Positions 9,387-17,577 of a DNA stretch of 64,000 bases are shown piece by piece. The stretch's first letter is position 1, and each line of letters opens with the position of its first letter. The position numbers were made by a program, and so were the translations under genes. The notes under the pieces were generated by a model. The model saw only the letters and a list, made by a program, of their open reading frames with translations, had not been told where the DNA came from and did not search any database. Origin of the DNA: Streptomyces sp. NBC_00289 (lineage in GTDB: Bacteria > Actinomycetota > Actinomycetes > Streptomycetales > Streptomycetaceae). The stretch is taken from assembly GCF_041435115.1 (NCBI RefSeq), contig NZ_CP108046.1:10292001-10356000 (forward strand), written 5' to 3'.

Positions 9387-9639
9387 CACCTGGGGACGTT
9401 CAAACGTACCGGCCCGGCCCGAAGCGAGAGTACGCCGACATCAGCCCCCGCAGGTAGCAGTAGCGGTGGCGGAAGTCTCGAATTGCTGAGTCAGATCATC
9501 CTGCTCACCCGGGAGAACGGAAACATGGTCCGCGGCGCGTGCCCTGCCGAGTCTCGCGGAAACGGGCTCGTTGGGGTGGCAGGCGGCGTAATAACGAAGG
9601 AAGGATACGGCAGCTGTAGAGCAGCGGCCGAGTTTTCGA

Positions 9640-9950
9640 TCATGGCGGGGTGTCGGCGTATGCATGCCAGCGGCGGTGGCAGAGGCGGGCGCGGTGTTGG
9701 TGGCGGCGGCGCCAGGTGGACCACCACAGCAGGTGGTCGGGGTCTCGTCGGGGTGGCGGAAGGATCAAGGCCCGTAGCAGGCGGAGGAGTTCGTGGCTGC
9801 TGAGGGGCACGAGGTTGGCCTCGTCGGGGTCGTCGCGGGTGGTCTGGGCGGCGCGTTCGAGGGCGGCGGTGACGGCCAGGAAGGCGTAGGCGACCAGGGC
9901 GATCACGCTCCAGCGGTGCCAGGAGTTCCAGCAGGGCCACCGTACCGGTC
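9640..9950 (-). pseudogene. Second IS701-type transposase, C-terminal remnant
   Basis: Reading from about 9950, the frame gives WNSWHRWSVIALVAYAFLAV, TAALERAAQTTRDDPDEANL and VPLSSHELLRLLRALIL, the family C-terminal region (SWHRWxxLxxxAxAFL). It ends HAYADTPP at a stop. Nothing of the catalytic part remains. It lies upstream of, and is separate from, the IS701 split by IS21. Confidence 0.7.
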
Positions 9951-9967
9951 CTGTGGCCCCACGCACG

Positions 9968-10189
9968 ATGATCGATATGGCGAGCGAGGAGAACACGCTG
10001 GAGGCGGCAGCCCAGGCGCTGCACGATGCGCAAGAAGCGGTCCATGTGGCCCGCCGGAATCTGACTGCGGCGATCGTGGCCGCATACCAGAGCGGCGAGC
10101 CGGCAGCCCAGATCGCGATGCGCACTGGTAGAGACGTCATCGGGATCCGAAATCTGCTGGCCGCCGCCCAGGCGACACGTCGCCGGTAA
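9968..10189 (+). CDS. Small helical protein with a possible HTH
   Basis: This 73-residue product (MIDMASEENTLEAAAQALHD, then AQEAVHVARRNLTAAIVAAY) is a long amphipathic helix followed by GEPAAQIAMRTGRDVIGIRN, which looks like a helix-turn-helix. An ATG at 9977 is an equal start choice; neither has a clear ribosome site. Proteins of this shape are common in actinobacterial mobile regions, often as small DNA-binding accessories. The specific role is unknown. Confidence 0.5.
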   Translation: MIDMASEENTLEAAAQALHDAQEAVHVARRNLTAAIVAAYQSGEPAAQIAMRTGRDVIGIRNLLAAAQATRRR

Positions 10190-10220
10190 TCGAACCCCGT
10201 CCAGGAACGCCGCGGTCACG

Positions 10221-10545
10221 TCATGGACACTCCGTGCGCAGTCGCCGGATCTCGCCGTGGGCCCTTTCCAGGCGTCGGGTCAGCTCGGTGTTGGCCGCCC
10301 GGAGTTCTTGACCCGCAACAGGGCGGCTTCCAGGCGCCGGTGCAGTGAGGCGGTGCCCGTCGGCTGCTGACCGGTCCGCACGGGTGACGGTACTCCCTGC
10401 TTCAGCTTTGATGGCGTCGACCAGATTGCTCTGCGTGTAGAGCCAGGAGCGGGAGATACCCGCTGTGCGGGCGACGCCGGCGACGGTGACGGGTCCTCGG
10501 CTCTTCTGGGCGTTCTTGACGGCTTCCTCGGCGCGTGAGGGTGCC
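10221..10545 (-). pseudogene. DUF6262-like (TnpC-type) recombinase accessory, truncated
   Basis: The frame reads RAEEAVKNAQKSRGPVTVAG, VARTAGISRSWLYTQSNLVD and, at the end, ELRAANTELTRRLERAHGEI, then RRLR. The SRSWLYT helix-turn-helix and charged C-terminal coiled coil match DUF6262 proteins found with tyrosine-recombinase transposition genes. In the middle (about 10360-10290) the family-like text (SLHRRLEAALLRVK) is in another frame, so there are compensating shifts. The N-terminus is cut by a stop at the 26-bp palindrome at 10535-10560. No recombinase partner remains nearby. Confidence 0.6.
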
Positions 10546-10560
10546 TGCAGGCACCCTCAC
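10535..10560. repeat. Perfect 26-bp palindrome
   Basis: Both strands read identically from 10535 to 10560, centred on CCTGCAGG. As RNA it would form a hairpin with almost no loop. It sits exactly where the DUF6262-like gene loses its N-terminus, so it may mark a recombination junction, a dyad binding site or a terminator. Confidence 0.7.
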
Positions 10561-10666
10561 AAGCCTTCCCCGACCGACGCGGACGAGTCGAGCGCCATCC
10601 CTGCCCCCGCTGCGGCGCCGAACCCGGATCGCCGTCCCGCCCGCCGACCCGTTCAACCTGGTGGGG

Positions 10667-11143
10667 TCAGGCGGCGCTGAGGTCGGCCCAGTGGTTGATG
10701 AGGCCGTCGGTGTCGTTGTCGGGGGTGGGGGTGGTGCCGGTGTGGTGGGCGAGGGTGGTGATGATGGTGGTGCCGCGGCCGTGTTCGTCTGTGGGGCGGG
10801 TGGTGGCCCAGCTGGTGGTGGGGGAGGCGGTGTGGGGGCCGCCGTCGCTGACGTGGACTTGGACGCGGCCTGGGCCGTTGGTGGTGGTGTGCAGGTGCAG
10901 GGCGACGGGGGGTAGGGCGTGGGTGACGGCGTTGGTGACCAGTTCGGAGATGACCAGCAGGGCGTCGTAGAGCTGGTCTTCGTCCAGTCCCCAGGAGGCC
11001 AGGATGGGGCGGGCGGCACGGCGGGCGGTGGCCGGTGCGAGCGGTCCGTGTTCCAGTGGCAGGCTGAACACGCGCGCACCGGCCGCGGCGGCGTGCGGCG
11101 CGGGGCGCTGTTGCCGGCTGTGGGAGGTCGTGGTGGTCGTCAT
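10667..11143 (-). CDS. Anti-sigma-type ATP-binding protein (HATPase_c_2), copy 1
   Basis: The ATG at 11143 (MTTTTTSHSRQQRP) gives 158 residues; a longer frame to 11245 is less likely. The GHKL fold shows the N-box LVISELVTNAVTHA and a glycine/threonine-rich end EHGRGTTIITTLA, as in RsbW/SpoIIAB-like serine kinases abundant in Streptomyces. Such proteins bind a sigma factor or a STAS antagonist and phosphorylate the latter. A STAS gene starts divergently 270 bases away, suggesting a partner-switching pair. The gene and its upstream region are repeated nearly exactly at 52087-52563. Confidence 0.85.
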   Translation of the reverse strand: MTTTTTSHSRQQRPAPHAAAAGARVFSLPLEHGPLAPATARRAARPILASWGLDEDQLYDALLVISELVTNAVTHALPPVALHLHTTTNGPGRVQVHVSDGGPHTASPTTSWATTRPTDEHGRGTTIITTLAHHTGTTPTPDNDTDGLINHWADLSAA

Positions 11144-11414
11144 CAAGATCACTGCCTGTCCGGAAGGGCCGGAATGCTTCTTCTGGTACTTCCAGCACAC
11201 TCCCGTCGAGCGCAGGCTCTCTGAGCAGTCCATACCCAAAACCAAAAATCGGTGGTTTGGTATGCCGTTGTTTCCCCTGGCCGGTTGCTGGTCGCAGGGC
11301 GCGCCGTGAGCTGCGGTGACGCGCCCTGGCTGTCATCCTTGCCAGGTCAGACAACCCCGGGCCGGGCCGGAGCGGGAATACGGGGGTGAGTTCACCGCCG
11401 GAGTGGAGGCCATC

Positions 11415-11696
11415 ATGCTGCTCAGTCACAGCCTGGACGGCGACGTGCTGCGGGTGACCCTGCACTGCAATCTCGACATCGCCACGCGGGCCGCGGCCGT
11501 CCAGGAGATCGAGGCCTTCGTCCGTGCCTGCCGGCCCCGCTGCGTGATCCTCAGCGTTCCCGCTGGGGAGCCGGCACCCGCCACGCTCAGCGCCGCCCTC
11601 CGGGCCCACCGCATGTGCCAGAAGGTGGGTATCGCGCTGGAGGTGACCGGAGTATCCACGGCGATGCAACGCCTGTTCGCTACGAACATCGCGTAG
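11415..11696 (+). CDS. STAS-domain protein (anti-anti-sigma-like)
   Basis: The ATG at 11415, preceded by GGAGG, gives 93 residues: MLLSHSLDGDVLRVTLHCNL, DIATRAAAVQEIEAFVRACR and VILSVPAGEPAPATLSAALR, a compact alpha/beta STAS fold. The usual phosphorylated Ser in a DSSG motif is not evident; SVPAGEPAP occupies that region, so regulation by phosphorylation may be absent or altered. Divergent orientation to the HATPase gene suggests the two proteins interact. Further upstream in-frame starts lack a ribosome site. Confidence 0.7.
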   Translation: MLLSHSLDGDVLRVTLHCNLDIATRAAAVQEIEAFVRACRPRCVILSVPAGEPAPATLSAALRAHRMCQKVGIALEVTGVSTAMQRLFATNIA

Positions 11697-11818
11697 ACCC
11701 CACCACTCGGGATCGGAAACGCGCGCGGTGGCTGCGGCCGCTGTTGTCCGCGCGGGCCTCCACGAGGCCCGCCCCGGCCGTGGGTGACTGGGATGGTGCG
11801 GAAGACGTTGAATCCGGT

Positions 11819-12010
11819 GTGACCAAGACGATGCGGCTTCCGTCCCTTCCCGGCGCCCAGCACAGTGGCAGTGCGGTTTCCCGCCCCGAGCTGGAGCCGA
11901 TCTTCACTGAACTCGCCGCCCGGTGGGCCGGCGCCGGGCGGGCCGTGCCCGGCCGGGCGGACGAGGAGTGGACGACCCTCACCCGCCGCTCCCCGTGGCC
12001 GGTACGCTGA
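11819..12010 (+). CDS. Small hypothetical protein
   Basis: A GTG start gives 63 residues with a coherent C-terminal half: RPELEPIFTELAARWAGAGR, AVPGRADEEWTTLTRRSPWP. It has no signal peptide or membrane segment. It is cut off from downstream DNA by the truncated IS5 at 12049. Function not recognised; reality rests on codon bias and a plausible helical protein. Confidence 0.4.
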   Translation: MTKTMRLPSLPGAQHSGSAVSRPELEPIFTELAARWAGAGRAVPGRADEEWTTLTRRSPWPVR

Positions 12011-12048
12011 CCGCACAGCACGATGCCGATGTCGATCACCAGCTATCA

Positions 12049-12629
12049 CGTCTTTGCCCGGTCGTCGTCTGTGGGGCACGAGGACGATGTCACCGGCGCC
12101 CTGGTAGCCGCGGTCGGCCAGGATCGGGATGCCCAGGCGGATACACGTAGCGATGATCCGGTGCCGTCTGGCCGCGGTCAGATCGTGGGTCCGGCCGGGC
12201 AGCGCGGGCGAGATCCACACCAGCGTGCCGTCCGGAGCGGTCACCACCTGCAGGTTCACGCCGTGCCGGCGGTGCTTTCCCCAGTAGTCCGCCCGGCCGT
12301 CGCCGGTCCGGTCGCACTCGGCGAGTGTCCCCTCCAGCAGCAGGTAGCGGGCGTCGGGGCGATCTCAGGGCCGCGGTCAGACCGGGCGCGAGCTCTGCGA
12401 GGTGGCCGATCACGGCGTGCACGTGGGCGTGTGCGGTGCCCAGGCTGATACCGAAGCCGGCCGCGAGCTGACGCAGGGTGTCGTTCTTCCGCAGGTATAC
12501 CAGTGCGACCAGGGCGCGCTCGGACGCTGGCAGCTTGCACCTGCGGTCACCTTCACGGGTGACAATGAGCATCGTGACCCACTCCACCAGGGCATGCGGA
12601 ACATCGAGTACGGCACGATAAGGAACCAA
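12049..12629 (-). pseudogene. IS5-type transposase, frameshifted and truncated
   Basis: The TTG start at 12629 gives [20 protein letters not shown] and [20 protein letters not shown]. At about 12363 the frame leaves the family sequence at TCG-CCC-CGA; the next frame gives [20 protein letters not shown], then [17 protein letters not shown]. Exactly the same +1 shift occurs in copies 3 and 4. The C-terminal 50 or so residues are missing. Confidence 0.8.
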
Positions 12630-12743
12630 CAGAGCCCCAAGGCTGAAGAGTTGAGCGTAGACACCTCGCTCAACAGCCCTGGGGCTCTGCCCGTTCCGCC
12701 CTCACCACACCTCACCCGATCAGTAGCCGAACTGAACAAGCTC
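12049..12743 (-). mobile_element. IS5-type element, copy 2, 3' end deleted
   Basis: It is nearly identical to copy 3 (16468-17340) from 12049 rightward and ends with GAACAAGCTC at 12743. The part encoding the transposase C-terminus and the left terminal repeat are missing. It sits against the C-terminal end of a different IS5-family transposase remnant. Confidence 0.85.
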
Positions 12744-13045
12744 ATGCTTCGCCGCCCGGTTGCGCCAGGAGATGGTGGCCTCGCCGGTGAGTCGGCGGGC
12801 CATGAGGTCGGTCATGGCGAGGTAGATCGATCATGGCTTCGGATCGGGCAGGGAGGGTCTCGCCAGGTGGCGGTGGAGCATCAGCCAGCCGTAGGTCCGC
12901 TCGACCGTCCGGGATCGGGATGAACCCCCTGCTCCCGGGGGTACGGGCGGTGATTTCCAAGTCGATGCCGAGAGTGGCGGCGTGCTCGACGAAGTGCTTG
13001 CGATAGCCGCCGTCGACCCCAGTGAGGTGACCCCCGGAGTGTGGA
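12744..13045 (-). pseudogene. Different IS5-family transposase, C-terminal remnant
   Basis: Three frames together give EITARTPGSRGFIPIP, RTVERTYGWLMLHRHLAR, LPARSEAMI and then LAMTDLMARRLTGEATISWR, the end of a DDE_Tnp_1-type IS5 transposase (GFxPxPRRWVVERTxGWLM). Several frameshifts are present and the N-terminus is missing. Confidence 0.7.
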
Positions 13046-13049
13046 CGCA

Positions 13050-14104
13050 GTGATCGCGTTCGGGGCAGGCCGGATGAGGTGGTAGACCTCGCGGATCACG
13101 TAGCGTTTGAGGCATCGGATGATCTCGCGTTTCGTCTTGCCTTCTGCGGTTCGGCGGGCGGCGTAGTCGATCGTGGGCTGGTGGAATCGCATGCGGACGA
13201 TGACGGTGCGGTAGATCGCGGCGTTGAGCTGGCGATGGCCGCCGTGGTTGATGCGGTGCCTGGCGCTGGTCATTTTGGAGCCGGTGGGCACGGGTGCGAT
13301 GCCCGCGAGTTTGGCGAGTGCGGCTTCGGACTTGATGCGCTCGGGGTTGTCGCCGGCTGCGACGAGGATTTCCGCGGCCGTGTCCACTGCGATGCCGAAC
13401 GGCTCGAGCAACTGCGGGGCGGCTCGGTGCGCCAGGTCATCGATCATCTTCGTCAGCTCTTTGGCCTCGGCGTCGAGGTACTGCCACCGCTTGGCCAGCG
13501 TGCGCAGGGCGTGACGTAGTGCGCCCTCAGGGCCCTCCAGCTGTCGAGGACGCAGGCCCGCCAGGTGCCGGGCCAGAGCGATCTGCGTTGTGCCGGCGGT
13601 CTCGTGACGCAGGCCATCGCCGGCGTGGACGAGCATCGCCTTCATGGTGACCCTCGCGGCCGCGCGCTGTTCGACGGCCTGGTCGTGGGCGATCTTCAGC
13701 CGGCGGATCATCTCGGCCTCGCCGTCCGCCGTCTTGGGAGTGGCGGTGGCAAAGCCGGCGAGAACCGCGGGGCGGCGTTCTCGGCATCCAGCGTGTCGGA
13801 CTTGCCGTTCATCCGCCGTAGCCGCCGGTCCGGCCGGCCGGCCTCGACCACCTTGTGACCGGCCCGGCGAAGGAACGAGGCCAGGGTGGCGCCGTAGAAG
13901 CCGGTGCCCTCGACCCCGAATGCGAGCACCTTGCCGAACGAGGTTGCCCAGTCCAGGAGTTGCTGGAATCCACCGGTGTCCGTGGGGATAGTCAATGTCG
14001 CCAGGATTTTGCCGATGGTGTCCATGACTGGCGACGTGCACGTGCTTGTGTGTGTCGACGCCGATCACGACGTGCCCGGACCTGTGCTGCTCGTTGGTGT
14101 TCAC
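13050..14104 (-). pseudogene. IS110-family transposase with compensating frameshifts
   Basis: A GTG at 14104 starts VNTNEQHRSGHVVIGVDTHK, the first catalytic motif. From about 14025 to 13730 the family sequence is in another frame (DTGGFQQLLDWATSFGKVLA, FGVEGTGFYGATLASFLRRA, SDTLDAENAA), then returns to the first (EMIRRLKIAHDQAVEQRAAA, LAKLAGIAPVPTGSKMTSAR, HRINHGGHRQLNAAIYRTVI). The gene therefore carries at least two shifts across the DEDD domain and is inactive. It ends near EVYHLIRPAP. Confidence 0.8.
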
Positions 14105-14290
14105 CGCGTTCCTTCCGGCCGGCAGCGTGAGGTGCACGCTGTCGCCGGCCGGATCATGCCAGCCGAGAGGGCCTCCACTCAACCGTCAACTCCATCCGGG
14201 GACCGGGAGCTCCACCTCCCGCACCAGGGCCCGCTCCGCGCCCGTGTCCGGCAAGCCGGCCGACTGCCGGAAGGCACCGCCCTGGCCGCG

Positions 14291-15046
14291 CTACAGGAAG
14301 TTGTTAGGCCAGATCATGGTGCGCCACATGTGTGCGACCGGTGAGCCATCAAAGCCCAGGCCCTGATCGGGTTGCCGGAAGTGCCGGCCGATGATGTCTT
14401 CGAACTCGGCGATGTCGATGTCGTCTTCGTTGTCGAAGGTGTACAGGTCGTTGAGGGTGACCAGACGCGCTGTCATGTACCAACGGTGTGCACGAACGTG
14501 CTCATAGGCACTGTGTATGTGTGCGGGTGGGGCGTATTGCGGGCCGAAGAAGGTCCGGTATGCCTCGGGGTAGTCGTAGCCAACCGACGGGTCGGGAAAG
14601 AAACGCAGGATCTCGTGCTGGCGGATAGCCCAGGCGACTTCCTCGGAGACGTAAGGGGCCACCAGCTGGGCGCCCCAGTGTCCATGGTGGCTGCGCAGCA
14701 GGCCGCCCACAGCGATGTCGTGGAGGAGACAGGCCAGCACCACCTCCTCGTTCAGCCCCAAGTCTCGGGCCCGGCGGGCGCTGTGCAGCATATGCCGGGC
14801 GGTGAAGGGCTCAAGGCGCAGCCGGAAGAAGTCCGCCAGAGTCGGACGCTCGGGCATCGGGGGCAGAGCAGGGTTGTCACCCATCATGAACACTTTGCCA
14901 GGACGCAGCTCAGCCAGCAGTTCCTCGCCGGTGGCGTGATGCGCGGTGCCCATCATGGCGATCGACGGCAGAACGGCCATTCGTTCCAATCCCTCCTGGC
15001 CGTGACCAGGGCGGGGCTGGGGGACAGGTTCGATGCTGGTGGTCAC
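14291..15046 (-). CDS. HD-domain protein, possible di-iron oxygenase or hydrolase
   Basis: The GTG at 15046 has AGGAGAG upstream and gives 251 residues. Metal-binding motifs are spaced as in HD proteins: HMLHSARRARDLG, CLLHDIAVGG (the HD pair), SHHGHWGAQLVAPYV, WAIRQHEILRF and a later Asp in VTLNDLYTFDNEDD. The pattern recalls mixed-valence di-iron HD oxygenases such as PhnZ, and also some phosphohydrolases. No signal peptide is seen. It is an intact gene between IS fragments, with no partner to suggest the substrate. Confidence 0.75.
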   Translation of the reverse strand: MTTSIEPVPQPRPGHGQEGLERMAVLPSIAMMGTAHHATGEELLAELRPGKVFMMGDNPALPPMPERPTLADFFRLRLEPFTARHMLHSARRARDLGLNEEVVLACLLHDIAVGGLLRSHHGHWGAQLVAPYVSEEVAWAIRQHEILRFFPDPSVGYDYPEAYRTFFGPQYAPPAHIHSAYEHVRAHRWYMTARLVTLNDLYTFDNEDDIDIAEFEDIIGRHFRQPDQGLGFDGSPVAHMWRTMIWPNNFL

Positions 15047-15223
15047 TGATGAAACTCTCCTGAAGTCCCCCGCTTCTCGAACACATAGGTCATGTTCTGA
15101 GTTTTGGGCGGGTCCCACTATGTCCCGGAGGACGATCGCCTCACCCCTGAAGAGCTAGGTAGTTGATACCTCACTTGAAGCGAGCCTCCTCCCCGAACAC
15201 GGCAGCTGTAGATGGGTCAATGG

Positions 15224-15447
15224 GGCATTGTCAAGTTGAGCGCGGTGCTCCGAATCTGGGGTTTGCTGAACATCTGGGAGGGGCTGTCGTGGAGGCCGGA
15301 GCGACACCGTCGTACAAGGGGTACCGGTACCCGGCGGAGGTCATGTCCCGCTGCGTGTGGCTGCACCACCGCTTCCCGCTCTGCTTCCGCGAGGTCGATG
15401 AGCTCATGCTCGCCCGCGGCGTGATCGTCTCCCACGAAACCGTCCGG
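15224..15447 (+). pseudogene. IS6-family transposase, N-terminal fragment
   Basis: Translation of 15289-15447 gives PSYKGYRYPAEVMSRCVWLH, then [20 protein letters not shown], then VSHETVRR, the IS6 N-terminus. Noncoding similarity to the fragment at 31.88 kb begins at the TGTCAAGTTGAG motif near 15230. It is cut at 15447 and joined directly to IS256 sequence. Confidence 0.75.
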
Positions 15448-15640
15448 CGATCGGGTGGAGGCGGGCTTTGGCGAGGAGTTCGATGCCCGTGTAGTGGCGG
15501 GCTTCGGTCCATTCGTCGTTCTGCTCGGCCAGGACCGCGCCGACCAGGCGGATGACGGTGGTGCGGTCGGGGAAGATGCCGACCACGTCGGTGCGACGTG
15601 CGGGCACCATCCCGATGCCGGAGCAAACCCCCGGATCAGG
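15448..15640 (-). pseudogene. IS256-family transposase, C-terminal fragment
   Basis: The minus frame reads [20 protein letters not shown], then [20 protein letters not shown], a typical mutator-type C-terminus. No catalytic residues are left. It abuts the IS6 fragment tail to tail. Confidence 0.75.
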
Positions 15641-16063
15641 TCGAACCCGTACACCACTTCTCTGGACGCAACCCCCTGCAGGCAGGGCGAGACCCCTGCA
15701 CAAGCATGCGAACCGGCACTGTGAAGGGACTACTCGTCAAGGGTTGCCACCGATTGTCCCGCTGGTGACAGTGGCCTCTTCCGAGGTCAAGGGCTCCTCT
15801 CTTGACTGACCATCCCGGCTCACAGCACATGATGCGAAAACTGCCTCGGACACCACCCTCACCCCCGACACCTCCTCGCAGAATGAGTAATCAACGCCCA
15901 AACACCACTACCCGCCCCGTGACGCTCCCTCACATGAAGCAGCGCCGCAAAGGACCATGAGGGTGCGCACCCATGGTCGGGGTCATCCGCCTTGAGCTTC
16001 TCGATCTCCTCGTCGCTGGTGTCCTTGCCCTTCTTGTCCAACGTCTCGTACTCCGCAAGAACC
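15641..16063. other. Intergenic stretch with no convincing gene
   Basis: The stretch probably holds IS debris. A minus-strand reading near 15980-16060 (EYETLDKKGKDTSDEEIEKL) is charged and helical and fused to the IS630 fragment, but it belongs to no family I recognise. Confidence 0.4.
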
Positions 16064-16467
16064 CTCCCCTTGAGCGCGTCCTGCTTGAGCCAGCACCGCA
16101 CGGTGGAGGCGGAGATCGCGCGGGCGACGACCTCGCGGGCCAGCTCCGGGTCGACCAGCGCGACAGCGGAACCCCGCTCTCGGCGGGCAGCTGACAGGCC
16201 AGGGCCTTGACCTGGGCGCCTGCAACGGCGTGAAGTAGGTCGGACGGCCGGAGCGCTTGCGGTCGGACCGGGCGGGCAGCCGGTGCTCGGCAAATCGGCC
16301 GCGCCAGGTGCGGACGGTGTCCAGGTGCAGCCTGGTCTCCCCGGCGATGCGGGCGTTCGAGCGATTCCGGGCCGCGTGCAGGACGACCTGGGCGCGCTGA
16401 CGGAGCCGGTGCTCTGTCTTGTGACCGCCATCGTCTTGAGCCGCTTGCGCTCGGAAGCGGTCAGAGT
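16064..16467 (-). pseudogene. IS630-family transposase, N-terminal fragment
   Basis: Frames combine to LTASERKRLKTMAV, then HRLRQRAQVVLHAARNRSNA, RIAGETRLHLDTVRTWRGRF, and PELAREVVARAISASTVRCW, then LKQDALK: the helix-turn-helix region of an IS630 transposase. At least two frameshifts are present. The 5' side is cut by IS5 copy 3, with AGT on both sides of the insertion. Confidence 0.7.
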
Positions 16468-17340
16468 GAGCTTGTTCAGCGGTGAGTCTCCAGGGTGAGA
16501 ATGGCTCTGGCGATTGACGTCATCCGGCTCGGGTTGCAGCGGGCTTTGCGGAGGATCCGCCAGGTCTTGACCGATGCGATGGATCTCTCGACAGGCCACC
16601 GCAGACGCGAGTGCGCCCGGTTGACGCTTCTCTGTTTGACGGTGAGGTCTTTGCCCGGTCGTCGTCTGTGGGGCACGACGACGATGTCACCGGCGCCCTG
16701 GTAGCCGCGGTCGGCCAGGATCGGGATGCCCAGGCGGATACACGTAGCGATGATCCGGTGCCGTCGGGCCGCGGTCAGATCGTGGGTCCGGCCGGGCAGC
16801 GCGGGCGAGATCCACACCAGCGTGCCGTCCGGAGCGGTCACCACCTGCAGGTTCACGCCGTGCCGGCGGTGCTTTCCCCAGTAGTCCGCCCGGCCGTCGC
16901 CGGTCCGGTCGCACTCGGCGAGTGTCCCCTCCAGCAGCAGGTAGCGGGCGTCGGGGCGATCTCAGGGCCGCGGTCAGACCGGGCGCGAGCTCTGCGAGGT
17001 GGCCGATCACGGCGTGCACGTGGGCGTGTGCGGTGCCCAGGCTGATACCGAAGCCGGCCGCGAGCTGACGCAGGGTGTCGTTCTTCCGCAGGTATACCAG
17101 TGTGACCAGGGCGCGCTCGGACGCTGGCAGCTTGCACCTGCGGTCACCTTCACGGGTGACGATGAGCATCGTGACCCACTCCACCAGGGCATGCGGAACA
17201 TCGAGTACGGCACGATAAGGAACCAACAGAGCCCCAAGGCTGAAGAGTTGAGCGTAGACACCTCGCTCAACAGCCCTGGGGCTCTGCCCGTTCCGCCCTC
17301 ACCACACGTCACCCGATCAGTAGCCGAACTGAACAAGCTC
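16468..17340 (-). mobile_element. IS5-type element, copy 3, complete
   Basis: This 873-bp element has terminal repeats GAGCTTGTTC/GAACAAGCTC and a 3-bp target duplication AGT (16465-16467, 17341-17343). It is nearly identical to copies 2 and 4. Confidence 0.9.
16476..17226 (-). pseudogene. IS5-type transposase in two overlapping frames
   Basis: Frame 1 starts at TTG 17226 ([20 protein letters not shown]). Frame 2, from the region of 16960, continues [20 protein letters not shown] to SRMTSIARAILTLETHR at 16476. A +1 shift at TCG-CCC-CGA would join them. Because three copies share the shift at this C-run it may be programmed; otherwise the copies moved as defective elements with help in trans. 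Confidence 0.8.
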
Positions 17341-17448
17341 AGTGATCGGGCAGGCGGAGGCAACGGGCAAGGCAGACATGCGGATCACGAGAAGTGGATT
17401 ACGACAGGCCGCATCCTGCCCCATCCCGATCCCCGGCCCTGCGGCAGG

Positions 17449-17577
17449 ATGTCCGCTGTGCCAACGCCCTCGGAACACACCCGGCTCCAGCTTGAGCTGT
17501 ACCTGAACATGAGCGCCCATGCCGCCTGGCCGCAGCTGGCCGGCCTCCACGTCCGCCACCGGGGCCAGTTCGCCTAA
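17449..17577 (+). pseudogene. Hypothetical gene truncated by IS630
   Basis: ATG 17449 begins MSAVPTPSEHTRLQLELYLN, then MSAHAAWPQLAGLHVRHRGQ, then FA, a coherent N-terminus of a conserved-looking actinobacterial protein. The IS630 insertion at a TA dinucleotide (17575-17576) cuts it off. Function unknown. Confidence 0.55.

Larger units (their letters stand above)
7075..9440 (+). mobile_element. Complete IS21-family element
   Basis: The ends are inverted repeats beginning TGTCGGCGTAC at 7075 and, inverted, ending at 9440. A 5-bp target duplication TCAGC lies at 7070-7074 and 9441-9445. It carries istA and istB with overlapping coding ends and sits inside the IS701 N-terminal coding region. 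All parts look intact, so it may be functional. Confidence 0.9.
4958..9600 (-). mobile_element. IS701-type element split by an IS5 and an IS21
   Basis: Three blocks on the minus strand join into one IS701/DDE_5 transposase when the insertions are removed: about 9600-9441 (N-terminal, ending YCYLRG), 7074-6798 (LMLDGRRKSIQPMAERL to CQVAVS) and 5925-4958 (VHAVSDTASCPLQWRLF to the C-terminus). Removing the IS21 with one TCAGC copy restores YLRG-LMLDGRRK. Removing the IS5 with one ACT copy restores QVAVS-VHAVSDT in frame. Confidence 0.8.

Noticed and set aside
12744..12753. The same ten bases ATGCTTCGCC flank IS5 copy 2 and, inverted, copy 4
   Set aside because: Surrounding sequences are unrelated (an IS5 remnant and an ISAs1 end); it may reflect target taste but two cases are not enough.
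14372..15049. A 225-residue plus-strand frame
   Set aside because: It is a shadow of the HD-domain gene, which has the metal motifs and ribosome site on the other strand.
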